Assembly: GCA_000507305.1 (NCBI GenBank)
Contig: DF239797.1
Span: 1 to 64,000, forward strand
Length of the DNA: 64,000 nt
Source of the DNA: Breviolum minutum Mf 1.05b.01
Taxonomy: Eukaryota; Sar; Dinophyceae; Suessiales; Symbiodiniaceae
Reading direction: 5' to 3'
Position 1 is the stretch's first letter. Every line of letters begins with the position of its first letter. Positions 42,642-52,439 of the stretch are shown in pieces. A model generated the notes under the pieces. The model did not search any database, was not told the origin of the DNA, and saw only the letters and a program-made list of their open reading frames with translations. Position numbers and translations under genes: made by a program.

Positions 42642-42746
42642 TACTGTTGATGGCTGAAATCCTGCACCACCAAGGATGATGATTATCCCATTATTTGTAG
42701 GGTTTCATACATCCCAGGTGGTGCAGGATTTCTTCCATCAACAGTA
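42642..42746. repeat. D-family element, near identical to 27835 copy
   Basis: TA, CTGTTGATGGCTGAAATCCT at the left faces AGGATTTCTTCCATCAACAG, TA at the right. The loop GATGATTATCCCATTATTTG matches the copy at 27835-27939. Confidence 0.9.
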
Positions 42747-43139
42747 GGTTTGGTTGAAGTTTCATCAGTCCATTCAGTCCATGCATCTCTCAACCCTGTG
42801 CTTCAGAAGCTGGAACCCAAACAAAAAAATATCCCAGCAACAAAAAAATCTGCCAAGGCAAAAAAAAACAAGAACATGACATGGTGAATATGAAAAGGTG
42901 CAACATTAATCATAATATGATTTAATGAAGTTGATTCAATCTCCCGAAGATAACATACCAAACAAATCTCCAAGTCCCACAAAATTTCAGCTGGACTAGA
43001 GACAGCCAAATGACATCCAAGAACAACAATGAGAAACAAATCACGAATCCATCTCCATGTTCCAGTGATTTTTTGTTAAGCACTTAACCACGAATTTCAA
43101 AAAACTTGGGTGTTGAAACAATTGTACACCTTTGGAAGG

Positions 43140-43243
43140 TCTGTTACACCCCTGAAGTTTAATATGGTTCACCTGAAAGCCCTGGTTGATGCTTAACTGC
43201 TCATCACTCAGTTTCACCATTTTCATGTTAAACTTTGGGGGAT
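43140..43243. repeat. G-family element, AGTTTAA subtype, diverged
   Basis: ACACCCCTGAAGTTTAATAT at the left, CATGTTAAACTTTGGGGGA at the right. It is directly followed by a second G element. Confidence 0.6.
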
Positions 43244-43244
43244 C

Positions 43245-43353
43245 TACCCTCCCTGGAACTAACAATTTGCCCCTGAAAATCAATGGTTGGAAGATGATGA
43301 TCCTTTTGGGATGGCCAATTTTCAGGTGCGAACTGTTGGTTTCAGGGAGTGTA
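43245..43353. repeat. G-family element, type copy
   Basis: TA, CCCTCCCTGGAACTAACAAT at the left faces ACTGTTGGTTTCAGGGAGTG, TA at the right. It ends about 10 bp from the donor of the next exon. Confidence 0.9.
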
Positions 43354-43363
43354 GATCTTTGAC

Positions 43364-43426
43364 CTGCCGAAACACTGGACTTGAGCTGCCATCTTGGATT
43401 GCTTTTGCGCATCGAACTCGATCTTC
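43364..43426 (-). CDS. Exon, 63 nt, two open frames
   Basis: Acceptor GCGCCAAG|GAAGAT and donor TTTCGGCAG|GTCAAA are clear. Phase 0 gives EDRVRCAKAIQDGSSSPVFR and Q; the next frame gives KIEFDAQKQSKMAAQVQCFG. Phase 0 agrees with the neighbouring exon calls. Confidence 0.5.
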
Positions 43427-43928
43427 CTTGGCGCCGTTTGGAGTCTGACCTTTTTTTTGGGGGGGGTGCTGGGGCGTGGCTCCAATTGTCCCCAGTCATA
43501 TATCATATAGGGATTCTGAAAGGAACTGTTGGCTTGTCAAATATGAACATTGTAAAAGAGTTGGCTTGAAACCAAACCACTATATTCTTTTGACTTTGAA
43601 CCTTCAATCATTGGAACTAACTCGGTAGGTAGAAGAAGTTCATTTAGGTTTGAACATCCGTGTAGATCAACCAAAACATTGACTCAAAGAAAACACGTCC
43701 AACACCTTTTCCATGGTGCTATATCTACTATAGCTACACCTCGTAACACCTGTATTAAAGTAAACTTAAGGTCTCAACATGTTCCAAGACTCTTTTGTCC
43801 AAGGGCAATACAAAAGTCATTACTCATGACCTGTTCAGGAAATCATATTGCACCTATTTAGGATCATGTAGGGATTGTTAGTTTCAATTTTGTCAAACTC
43901 AAATCATTAGAACATTCGAACATTCATC

Positions 43929-44025
43929 ACCCTCCCTTAAACCACCTGAAAAGGGATGGTTGGAAGACTAATTCCTTTCATTTTGGGGCCAGGCTTCCTG
44001 GCAGGTGCGAACTGCCTGTTTCAAA
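43929..44025. repeat. G-family element, diverged
   Basis: CACCCTCCCTTAAACCACC at the left, GATGGTTGGAAGACTAATTC inside and GCAGGTGCGAACTGCCTG near the right. Confidence 0.6.
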
Positions 44026-44034
44026 AAAACAATT

Positions 44035-44185
44035 GAGCCACGAAAAACACCTGGCCTTACTTTCCATGAAATACTGGTTGTTTAATAAGGATCCTTATCA
44101 TAGTATACTATAATCCCCAATACTAACTGGGTACTTCATCATCCCTCACACAAATTTATACCAGCCCCTTTTTTTCATTCCCCTA
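44035..44185. repeat. H-family element
   Basis: GAGCCACGAAAAACACC, ATACTGGTTGTTTAATAAGG, TACTAACTGGGTACTTCATC and TTTTTTTCATTCCC. Confidence 0.6.
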
Positions 44186-44249
44186 AAAAAAAACACCCCA
44201 AACAACCTTCCCCAAGAACCGTTTCGACATAAAAAATGGGGCAACATAC

Positions 44250-44330
44250 CATCTTCTCATTCGCCAAAGCTGCGGCTTGCGCGCCAAGATTTGGTCCACC
44301 GTCTTGTCGGTGTAGATAATGTGTTTCATC
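44250..44330 (-). CDS. Exon, 81 nt, two open frames
   Basis: Acceptor GCTCCAG|GATGAA and donor GAAGATG|GTATGT frame 81 nt. Phase 0 reads DETHYLHRQDGGPNLGAQAA then ALANEKM and joins in phase to 43364. The neighbouring frame (HIIYTDKTVDQILARKPQLW) is also open. Confidence 0.5.
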
Positions 44331-44389
44331 CTGGAGCTTTGGAGCTTGTTGGGAGCCACTTCACGAAACGCCACAGCCAGAAGTCCCAA

Positions 44390-44575
44390 GAATTTAGGAT
44401 CAATGGTTAGGATCAATGGGTTAACGGTTATAAGTTATAACTTATAACCTACTTATAAATGGGGTCTAATTAGGGTTATAACCCACTGATCTACTTATAA
44501 ATGGGATCTATTAGGGTTATAACCCACTGATCCTAACCTTGTAAATTGTATCCTAAGTTCCTGGGACATCCTAGT
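44390..44575. repeat. J-family element, expanded middle
   Basis: TTTAGGATCAATGGTTAGG at the left, AAGTTCCTGGGACATCC, TAGTA at the right. In between GGGTCTAATTAGGGTTATAA, CCCACTGATC is duplicated. Confidence 0.7.
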
Positions 44576-44926
44576 ACCCCCGAGCACGATTTAGTTATAA
44601 AACGGAGTGAAGGATGGGGCCCCCTATAAATGGCTATAAATAACAAATGGGTAACTGTGGTGATTGCACCTCCATGCATAGTGACAGGTTCTTTCTGGCC
44701 AAATATCGACATTTCACCAACCTAGATTTTCCTGAAATACGGAGGATTTCTCTCCAAAAAGCTGCCTTTTTGAGGGGAAATCGGTCGTGGAAATCGGTCG
44801 CGTTTGCTAATTGGACCAGATCGTTGTTGCAGATTTGTCGAAATGGAAATCCAAGATTTGCTGCCATTGAATTCCGGGATTTTAGTTGAAAATTCCAGGA
44901 TTCCATGCATCCTTTTTGGATCCTTT

Positions 44927-45038
44927 CCCTAAGGATCCATACCCTTCCGGATCGAGTAGGTTTGATGGTCCCAATCCCATCCCCACAATAGGATTGTAGG
45001 GTAAATCCCTTTCTTAGGACATACCTGGATGCTTAGGG
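44927..45038. repeat. E-family element
   Basis: CCCTAAGGATCCATACCCTT at the left and ACATACCTGGATGCTTAGGG at the right; very close to the copy at 26084. Confidence 0.85.
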
Positions 45039-45471
45039 TTTAGTTTTCAAAAACAACAACTCCACCAGTCGTTTTTTTTTCAAAAACCCTGTGCTAAAAT
45101 CTAACAGATTTAGCCCCTGATAAATAGATGACTCTGGAAACCTGGAGTATAGGGGATTTCCCGTGCAAAATGCTAACCTTTTGGGGGAAATCGTTCGTGT
45201 TTTTGGTTGCTATAGTTTGACCAAATGACAGGGGTCGTGGGATGTCCTTCCCAAACATCGCCTTAGGGTACCTGTTGGTTATCATTACTTATAGGGAGGT
45301 GATGTATTTAGGAAGGGCATCCTCAACCTATGTATTTAGGATTGGGAAACTACATTGGATTTTTGGGAAACTTCCATGCTTGATGGGGCTTGGGGACTGT
45401 TAGCTTCACGAAGGGTAAGCCTTCCCAACCATCGTTTACCTATATCATGTTGATTTATGGTAAGATTTAGG

Positions 45472-45586
45472 TAGCCTCCGGTAAACTAACATAGTAATGG
45501 AATATCACCATTTTCGATAGGAAATACATCAACTCAATCCGGGTCCATTTTCCAGCCTGCGAGCTGTTAGAATTGCGGGAGTGCAA
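45472..45586. repeat. F-family element
   Basis: GCCTCCGGTAAACTAACATA at the left, GCTGTTAGAATTGCGGGAGTG at the right. C-like sequence (GTTTACC, TGATTTATGG; GATTTTTATGGTAAATTGTAG) lies on both sides. Confidence 0.75.
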
Positions 45587-45618
45587 AAATTGAGTTGATT
45601 TTTATGGTAAATTGTAGG

Positions 45619-45667
45619 CTAGTTGGTGGTTTCAACCCATTTGAAAATATTTGACACCACCAGCCAG
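45619..45667. repeat. A-family element with internal deletion
   Basis: CTAGTTGGTGGTTTCAACCC, ATTTGAAAATATTTG and ACACCACCAGCCAG. The whole core is missing, leaving almost only the two ends. Confidence 0.75.
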
Positions 45668-45795
45668 TAGGTAAAACTCTGCCCAGAAACCCATGGAGAT
45701 CCTCTTGGGGACAAAAAAAAACACCGCCATCCTGGTGATCTGCTCGGATCGTTCCGTCAAGGTATCTAGAAAGATCTCAGGATCAATTCGACAGC

Positions 45796-45855
45796 CTTGG
45801 ACGGTAAGATGATCGCAGGCATATGAAAACCCCAAGGGAATCATGTCGGAGTTTT
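45796..45855 (-). CDS. Exon, 19 complete codons (NSDMIPLGFSYACDHLTVQ)
   Basis: Possible acceptor CCTCCAAG|AAAACT and GC donor TCCAAG|GCTGTC frame 60 nt coding NSDMIPLGFSYACDHLTVQ. Its first split codon matches the end of 47011-47035. The frame stays open downstream (GCRIDPEIFLDTLTERSEQ), so it may be longer. Confidence 0.45.
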
Positions 45856-45949
45856 CTTGGAGGATCATCCCATGTAGTAAGTGGCCTAATACATCCCTGA
45901 AAACTAACATGGATACCCAAAATGATGCTTATTGATCTTATTATAACTG

Positions 45950-46330
45950 GCATTTAGTAGGGGACCCCATCCTTCACTCCTATTTATAAGGATCAAATCG
46001 GGCTGGGGGGTACTTGGATGCCCCAAGAAGTTTGGGTCAAAGGTTAGGATCAGTGGGTTATTAAGATATCCGATTCATAGTACTAGTATGTTACAACTCA
46101 TTTACCAGCCATTCATATACCAAATTCCCTTTTGGAGGATCATCCCATTTGGTACACCCCAAACATTTAACATACAAAAAATAGACATATTTAAAAGGAG
46201 TCACCTCTTCCAAACCATAATTTTGAGTATTCATGTTAGTTTTCAGGGTGGTAAGTAGTCCAAGTAATTAATATCCCCCATTAATATATGCAAGTGGGAA
46301 ATGGCTCTATTTGAAAGGTAACTACGATGC
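45950..46330. other. Remnants of J, N and G elements
   Basis: TACTTGGATGCCCCAAGAAG with GTTAGGATCAGTGGGTTATT (J left part), GACCCCATCCTTCACTCC (N-like) and ATTCATGTTAGTTTTCAGGG (G right part). No exon seen. Confidence 0.45.
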
Positions 46331-46416
46331 AAGTGGTTAGGATCACCCCCATTTATAAGCCGTAAAAAGCCCATTTGGAAGTGCCCCCGGCTGGAGAAAC
46401 GTAAGACATTGACACA

Positions 46417-46533
46417 ACAGGGGTCATTCTATTACCAACCCAAACAATCCACTATAGGGGAAATCCCTCAAAATCACCATCCATTTGTTTTGTTTGATAC
46501 CCTCAAAAAGGATCCCATTTGATGACCCCTGCG
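46417..46533. repeat. M-family element
   Basis: ACAGGGGTCATTCTATTACC at the left, CATTTGATGACCCCTG at the right. AACCCAAACAATCCACTATA matches the copy at 29041. Confidence 0.85.
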
Positions 46534-47010
46534 CAAAGAACACAATTGTTTTGGGCGTTCATCATCCGCTAGTTTTCTCCGGAGTTCTGTTTAAGGCATG
46601 ATGATTCTGTTTCAGTGACTCCGAAATGCTTAACCCTCGGAACTAAGATTTTTTCCCACCGAAAGGGAAAGCCGGAAAATCATCGACTCAAAAGTGATTT
46701 GGTAGATAATTCACTGGATGGTATATAGTTTCAGTGGTGTTTTTTTCTCTAGTTTTTGCATCATTTACATCAAGGAATGTATATGAACAGATGTAAATGA
46801 TACCGCCAGTTATCAGCCATGGCCATAAACAACCACTGCTGACTCTGGAGGAGATCCCATAGGTAGTTAGAATCAGTATAGGGTGTACTACAAATGCCCT
46901 AAGCCTACCAACTAGTGGCCCCTTTTCACTCATTGAATTTGGCTTATATATACTTAAAATTGTGATTTTTTTTTGAACAGCTCCGGATTTTTCTATTCCC
47001 CTGACATCTC

Positions 47011-47035
47011 CTTTATAAGCAACTTCTGTCAGCTT
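47011..47035 (-). CDS. Microexon, 25 nt (KLTEVAYK)
   Basis: Acceptor AAACCAG|AAGCTG and GA donor TATAAAG|GAGATG. It follows 47387-47454 in phase and leaves one base that the exon at 45796 can complete. The frame stays open upstream (MVSHMAWIFAPNQ). Confidence 0.4.
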
Positions 47036-47104
47036 CTGGTTTGGCGCAAAGATCCATGCCATGTGAGAAACCATGACTCTCTTTTCCTACATTCCTAGAT
47101 TGCT

Positions 47105-47209
47105 ATCCCAAAACACTCAATGTATGGTATATTTACCGACATTTGGATAGTTTAGGGAAAAAATTGTATATCGGCTGCCAGGTAAATTTAAATACATTGA
47201 GTATCTGGG
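47105..47209. repeat. C-family element, CTCAATG subtype, degraded
   Basis: CACTCAATGTATGGTATATT at the left and AAATACATTGAGTATCTGGG at the right. Confidence 0.7.
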
Positions 47210-47386
47210 TATGGTTATAAAACACCAACCAGGTGATTCAATTCCTGACCTTTTGATCACCTAGCTGGAGGTCACTTAACCATTCAAAAAGGTCATGAAC
47301 CATCCCAGAAAGGCCATGAACCATCCCAGAAAGGTCATCAGCAAACTTGCCAGGAACCCATTTTTTTTCCCAACAAAAAAAAACAC

Positions 47387-47454
47387 CTCCCAACATTCCA
47401 CACTGAGGCTGGCAAACGGTGCATCACTTTCGACCACTGAATTAAATGTTTCTC
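47387..47454 (-). CDS. Exon, 22 complete codons (ETFNSVVESDAPFASLSVEC)
   Basis: Acceptor CTTTCAG|GAGAAA and donor TGGGAG|GTGTTT frame 68 nt coding ETFNSVVESDAPFASLSVEC then WE. The first two bases complete the codon left by 48644-48680. Family not recognised. Confidence 0.6.
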
Positions 47455-47659
47455 CTGAAAGCCGAAAATTTGCCACCCAAAATTCAGGTGGTGAAGACTT
47501 TCAACTTCACGCAAAAAAAACACAACTTCGGATCCGTGTTTTCGAAAGAGTTGGTAGGTTCTGGTTGGCTAATCCATGTCAACGTTTTTGGCAGTTGGTT
47601 GGTTGGATCGTTTGTCAAGTTGGTTGGGTCATGTTGGTTCGGCAGTTTGATGTCAAGCT

Positions 47660-47712
47660 ACACTCCCTGAAACTAACAGCAAGTTTGCCCCTGAAAATTG
47701 GCGAAAAGACTT
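47660..47712. repeat. G-family fragment (left half)
   Basis: CACTCCCTGAAACTAACAGC, then TTTGCCCCTGAAAATTGG. No right half. Confidence 0.65.
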
Positions 47713-47829
47713 TGTCCCCCCCAAAAAAAACTGAAGGAAATTTTCGACTTATAGTCTCAATACCAGTTAAGCGTTGATTTTAGGTGTTTATGCAATTTAT
47801 GCAGTTTTAGCCTCAAGTGGTTGGGGCCG

Positions 47830-48000
47830 CCTCAAAAATGGTTGCTACTCCATGGTGGAGATGTCTTCCATGCTGGGTGGAATTTTCCCTTTGTGGGGTC
47901 CCGTCCGTCGTCCGTCCTCAATGGCAGAGCTGCTAATGGAGGATGCCTTGATAAACTTCTCATTCACACCTGTCGTGGCATTTTGGCACGGCAAAAAACC
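47830..48000 (-). CDS. Weak exon candidate, GC-rich
   Basis: A GC-rich island without a repeat signature. A minus frame reads SSAIEDGRRTGPHKGKIPPS; a plus frame reads MVEMSSMLGGIFPLWGPVRR. Strand and frame are unresolved. Confidence 0.25.
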
Positions 48001-48033
48001 CCGTGTTTCTTTTTTTAAGGCTTTGTTTCTCAT

Positions 48034-48135
48034 GCCCAGATGCTCAATGTATGGTATATTTACCTACATTTGCTATATTTTACCATTAAAAACAGCCAAA
48101 TGTAGGTAAATATACCATACATTGAGTGTCTGGGA
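48034..48135. repeat. C-family element, CTCAATG subtype, long arms
   Basis: CCCAGATGCTCAATGTATGG at the left faces CCATACATTGAGTGTCTGGG at the right. The inner arms are ATTTACCTACATTTG and CAAATGTAGGTAAAT. Confidence 0.9.
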
Positions 48136-48472
48136 TAGGGGTGCCTTACATGGGGGTAGGTTGACGCATGTCATCAGTGTTGGTGTTTCAGGGTGTTGGG
48201 GTGCCGGTTGAAGAGTGCAAGGAAGAAAGAAACATTTGACCAAGTGAAATACCTCTGAACTTTTCATGTTATTTTTCGATGTGGTTGTTTGGTGGTATTG
48301 AATACAGCCACATCACGACCAAGAAAATACGGCAATATCGGCAATATCAACAAAATCAACACACAACAAGAGAACCACCAACAACCACCAACCAAACCAG
48401 AACATAAACATATTACTAAATAAACATCAACAACATCCAATTCTGTTCTATCATGTTCTATCTATACATAAA

Positions 48473-48579
48473 CTGGTTGGTGGTTTCAACCCATCTGCAA
48501 AAATATTAGTAAAAATGGATCATCTTCCCCAAATAGGGGGTGAAAATTAAAAAAATCTTTGAAAAAAACCACCGCCTAG
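48473..48579. repeat. A-family element
   Basis: CTGGTTGGTGGTTTCAACCC at the left, AAAACCACCGCCTAG at the right. Confidence 0.85.
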
Positions 48580-48643
48580 ATAAAACATATTTAAACAACC
48601 CACAACCCCTGGGGCTCCACCCCTTGTTCCACCGTTCCGAAAC

Positions 48644-48680
48644 CTCGCTTACAACGAAGCTGAAACACCAAGCGCTTCAC
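48644..48680 (-). CDS. Microexon, 12 aa (VKRLVFQLRCKR)
   Basis: Acceptor CCTGCAG|GTGAAG and donor AAGCGAG|GTTTCG frame 37 nt coding VKRLVFQLRCKR plus one base. It continues in phase from 49402-49497. The frame stays open on either side, so it may be longer. Basic. Confidence 0.5.
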
Positions 48681-48767
48681 CTGCAGGTTGGACCCGAGGG
48701 GCCAGGGTGGTCGATCAAAATCCTGATATTATAGGTATATAAAACCCTAACGGAATTGGGTTGGATG

Positions 48768-48903
48768 TCCCAGGAATTTACAAGTTAAAAATGGCATAGC
48801 AATAATGAAGGGGTGAGTTATTTCACCTACTTATAAATGGGAGATATTTGGGTCACAAATCCACTTACTAACCTTTTACTAACTTCCTGGGACGTCCAAG
48901 TGA
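48768..48903. repeat. J-family element
   Basis: TTGGATGTCCCAGGAATTTA at the left faces ACTTCCTGGGACGTCCAAG at the right. Confidence 0.75.
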
Positions 48904-49049
48904 GATATGGCTAGATCACTAAGATTTAGCTTGTTTGGTGTTTGGAAAAAACACATCTCCCAAATTGTGAAACATGGTGATTTACTATGGTAGAATCCGT
49001 GGCAAAAAGTCAGTTTAAACAAATGGAAGCTATAGATGATGCTATATTA

Positions 49050-49162
49050 TGTACACCCTCGCAGTTTGACAGTTCGACCCAGAAAAGGTACCATCCCAAA
49101 AGGAAAGGATCCGCTTCCAACCCATCATCTTTTAAAGGCCAATCTTAGTTTTCTGAAAGTGT
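49050..49162. repeat. G-family element, diverged
   Basis: TACACCCTCGCAGTTTGACA at the left and ATCTTAGTTTTCTGAAAGTGTA at the right, with TTCCAACCCATCATCTTTTA inside. Confidence 0.65.
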
Positions 49163-49401
49163 AAAAAGCAGAAAGAAGCCAAAAAGGTGGTGATACCTGG
49201 AAAATCATAACATTCAGTACCATTTTTGTTTAGGCAACTGTGCTTGATTACTAGGGGTTTGTAGTTGATTTTTAGGCTTAGGGCATCTAAAACCTCTTTT
49301 TCCAGGTACATTTATAGGCTCCCTATCATTTCACCTTACGACGGCCCCACGACATCACGACTCCACCCCACGACATCCACTGGACGCCGACGCTCTACCG
49401 C

Positions 49402-49497
49402 CTCTTTCGGATGCTCCGGGTGTCGGCAAGGATACACCGTGGAAGGTTCAGCACCCACCACTTCTGCTAAGGCTAAGGCCTCCGGATCTTCACCCAC
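49402..49497 (-). CDS. Exon, 32 aa (VGEDPEALALAEVVGAEPST)
   Basis: Acceptor TACCGAG|GTGGGT and GC donor GAAAGAG|GCGGTA frame exactly 96 nt, phase 0 at both ends. It reads VGEDPEALALAEVVGAEPST then VYPCRHPEHPKE. The frame stays open past the donor (AVERRRPVDVVG). CRHPEH hints at metal binding but one motif is not enough to call a finger. Confidence 0.6.
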
Positions 49498-49606
49498 CTC
49501 GGTAGAGTCGGTCAGATTGAACCAACTACCGGGACCCAGTGACCCTGGGAGTCGGCCATTTTTGGCCATGAATTTAACGAAAGTTGCTAGTTGAGTGAAC
49601 CAACTC

Positions 49607-49680
49607 AACTAGAAAAAATTCGTCCATCTCCCCAAAAAATCGGGGTGAAACATGACAAATATTTGAGTTGCCACCACCCA
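49607..49680. repeat. A-family fragment (right half)
   Basis: CTCCCCAAAAAATCGGGGTG, then GAGTTGCCACCACCCAG. Confidence 0.65.
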
Positions 49681-49976
49681 GAGTCAATGTTTTTTTTTTC
49701 CGGAAGATACCATGATTTTAGTATTAGAGATCTATAATCAACAATTCCAAGGGACGATCGTCTTTTTGGGTGAATCCATAGGGAAACTACTTGGAGGATC
49801 ATTTTGGTTAGTCTTCTTGAAAAAACAGGTTTTGCAAAAACACCACAAAATCGGTCCCCAAATCCGAAGTATCTGTTTCACCCCATCTAAGAAAAATGAT
49901 GGAATTTTGGACCATGATCACGCCTGTTTTTGGCAATAGAGTACCAGGAATGTTCCCAGTAATTCTACAAGTAATA

Positions 49977-50100
49977 GTACTGTTGATGGAAGAAATCCGG
50001 CTACCCAGTTGATAGGTCAAAAAAAATGCTTCATTATTGACTTAAGGTTTTTTTACATCCAAACCGGTGCTTTTCTCGCCGCCGGGATTTCGTGATACGG
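49977..50100. repeat. D-family element, right arm degraded
   Basis: TACTGTTGATGGAAGAAATC at the left; the right end only keeps GCCGGGATTTCGTGAT, ACGGTA. Confidence 0.6.
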
Positions 50101-50228
50101 TATCTCCAACAAACTTAGCTTCTCAGGTTTCACCTACCTCCTTGGGGCAGAAAAACGCTACAAGTTCAAGAAAAGGTAGAACTTCAAGGGCCCTATTTTG
50201 TGTCTAGATACAAGCAAGATGACAGAGA

Positions 50229-50336
50229 TATGGGTGTTTCCAAAAATAGGGGTACCCCAAAATGGATGGTTTAGAAAGGAAAACCCTATTAAAAATGGAT
50301 GATTTGGGGGTACCACTATTTTCGGAAACATCCGTA
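50229..50336. repeat. B-family element, type copy
   Basis: TA, TGGGTGTTTCCAAAAATAGG at the left faces CTATTTTCGGAAACATCCG, TA at the right. Confidence 0.9.
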
Positions 50337-50604
50337 TAAAGTTGGGTTGTCCACCTGCCCAGGATGCTGGCTCGTCACCACCAGGATGACATTATATTGT
50401 TTTAAAGATCGGGAATCCCAAACCGTTCAATTTTTGTGAAAGCCACGATTGCATCCTGGGGGGACAATCCAAGCGTTTTTTAGCTGAAAGTTTAATCTCA
50501 ATTCAATTCTCTTCAGCTTTGGTTGGAGTCCATGGTTTGTTTGAACGAAGTAAAGGTTCCTCCAACCACCATGGCAGTCAAGAAACTTCCAAAACTACGC
50601 AAAC

Positions 50605-51006
50605 AACAAACAAACAAACAAACAAACAAACAAACAAACAAACAAACAAACAAACAAACAAACAAACAAACAAACACACAAAACAAACAAACAAACAAAC
50701 AAACAAACAAACAAACAAACAAACAAACAAACAAACAAACAAACAAACAAACAAACAAACAAACAAACAAACAAACAAACAAACAAACAAACAAACAAAC
50801 AAACAAACAAACAAACAAACAAACAACACAAACAAACAAACAAACAAAAAACAAACAAACAAACAAACAAACAAACAAACAAACAAACAAACAAACAAAC
50901 AAACAAACAAACAAACAAACAAACAAACAACAAACAAACAAACAAACAAACAAACAAACAAACAAACAAACAAACAAACAAACAAACAAACAAACAAACA
51001 AACAAA
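50605..51006 (+). repeat. 400-bp (CAAA)n microsatellite
   Basis: About 100 CAAA units with small slips (CACAAAACAAAC near 50675, CAACACAAAC near 50823, CAAAAAACAAAC near 50848, CAACAAACAAAC near 50928). It ends in a CAA/ACC-rich tail to about 51090. All long open frames across it are by-products. Confidence 0.98.
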
Positions 51007-51140
51007 CCACCAACAACAACAACACCAACAACAACACCAACAACAACGGCAAAAACAAGAAAAACAACAACAACAAACACAGCAACACACTAACAAGTAA
51101 TGAGGCTTTTTTCACATATCTGATTCGAAAACTCCCGTGC

Positions 51141-51225
51141 CTTCACGAGGACGAAGGCATTTTTCAGGTACGAATCGAGGTCATCGGGAGGCAAATCTCC
51201 CAATAAAGCCATCAACTCGTTGCGC
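51141..51225 (-). CDS. Exon, 28 aa (RNELMALLGDLPPDDLDSYL)
   Basis: Acceptor CCTCCAAG|GCGCAA and GC donor GTGAAG|GCACGG frame 85 nt coding RNELMALLGDLPPDDLDSYL then KNAFVLVK. Its first base completes the AG left by 52186-52280. Looks like part of a small helical domain (helix, DLPPDD turn, helix). Family not recognised. Confidence 0.65.
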
Positions 51226-51279
51226 CTTGGAGGTAGAGGCAAAGGCCCGACGAACGCCCCAGGATGGTCACCAGTCACA

Positions 51280-51409
51280 ACAGTTGATGGCTGAAATCCG
51301 GCGAGAACAAAAGTTGAGGGAACGGGTCGTTTTTATCGCCGTTAAATTATAGGGTTTCATACACCATCCAAAGGGTGGTTGTTTGGGATTTCTGAACCAT
51401 CAACAGTAT
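51280..51409. repeat. D-family element
   Basis: ACAGTTGATGGCTGAAATCC at the left faces GGATTTCTGAACCATCAACAG, TA at the right. The middle is diverged. Confidence 0.75.
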
Positions 51410-51494
51410 GAAGGTTGAGCGGTGATTCCGGAAGCTAAAAATGGAATGGAAATGGTGACTGTTACTCTGTTGGGGGTTTAGTTCCAAGATAGAT

Positions 51495-51570
51495 TTCTCT
51501 ACAAATTTACCATAAAATCTAAGCATGTATAGGTGAATATACCAGTCCCATGGATGGTATGGGTCATAGA
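51495..51570. repeat. C-family fragment
   Basis: AATTTACCATAAAATCTAAG, AATATACCAGTCCCATGGATGG, TATGGG. Left arm missing. Confidence 0.6.
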
Positions 51571-52185
51571 GATCCAGGAGGATGTTCTGATGTTTTGATG
51601 TTTTAATTGGACATAAAGTTCGTCTAAAATATATTGTGTATATATATATACACATATGTACAGCATGATTAATGCCAACATGTTGCTACTAAAAAACAAG
51701 ATAAAAAGGTGATACACTTTTGAATTCATGCACGTTTAAAAAGAATAGGCAGCAAATGCTAAGAAAAACAAGAACCAACAAAAAAACACAAATATACAGA
51801 ACTGTGACAACAGAAGCACAGCAAAGGATGTTGACAAGGGGAGCCCTTTTCTTGGAGAGCCACAAGCAAAGTGGAAAGTAGAAAAGTCCAAAAAATTGCG
51901 GACATGCCTTTGAACAATCAAGTTGATGTCCATCTGTTCAATCATCTCTTACTAAACCCAAAGCCATTGCCAAATTCAACCATTGGCATTTCACCACATC
52001 CAAAATCTCCATAACAAAAAGATACAAAAAGTATCAATACGTGTTTTTTTCATCCAGATTGGCCATGTCTTTCGCAAATTTGTTGCGGATCCCTCAATAA
52101 GCTCCATAAGATTTCCGTGACTTTAAGTTGAGAGGAGTTGATAAAAACCCACCCCCCTTTCCTTCAAGTGTTTCACCCAAGCTGC

Positions 52186-52280
52186 CTGAGTTGCGCTGTC
52201 TGGAGTGTCCGCAAGTGACGTGCTTTCTTCTGTTGCTCCGTCTCCTTTTCCTTGTCTTCTGGGATGTCTTCCATCAGAGC
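52186..52280 (-). CDS. Exon, 31 complete codons, charged helix
   Basis: Acceptor TTTTTTCAG|GCTCTG and GC donor CAACTCAG|GCAGCT frame 95 nt. It reads ALMEDIPEDKEKETEQQKKA then RHLRTLQTAQL. It starts in phase 0 after 53941-54054 and shares a split codon with 51141. Strongly helical. Confidence 0.65.
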
Positions 52281-52324
52281 CTGAAAAAACGGCTCGCGCA
52301 GAGCGCAGAAATCATTACTAACTA

Positions 52325-52428
52325 TAGTTGGTGGTTGGTTCCCCAACCCGCTAACAAAAAATATGGGTCAAATTGGATCATGTCCCCAAGCAGGGGTAAA
52401 AATACAACATGTTTCATCCACCACCTAG
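52325..52428. repeat. A-family element
   Basis: TAGTTGGTGGTTGGTTCCCC at the left, CATCCACCACCTAG at the right. Confidence 0.75.
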
Positions 52429-52439
52429 TTGCAAGTTGG

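Noticed and set aside
43381..43569. Plus-strand frame at the 43.4-kb island
   Set aside because: The minus strand has a clean acceptor and donor framing 63 nt; the plus frame has neither.
50513..51206. Several open frames of 160-227 codons across the CAAA array (TNKQ repeats on plus, CLFV repeats on minus)
   Set aside because: They exist only because a tetranucleotide repeat has no stop in these frames; there is no start context, splice site or unique sequence supporting a gene.
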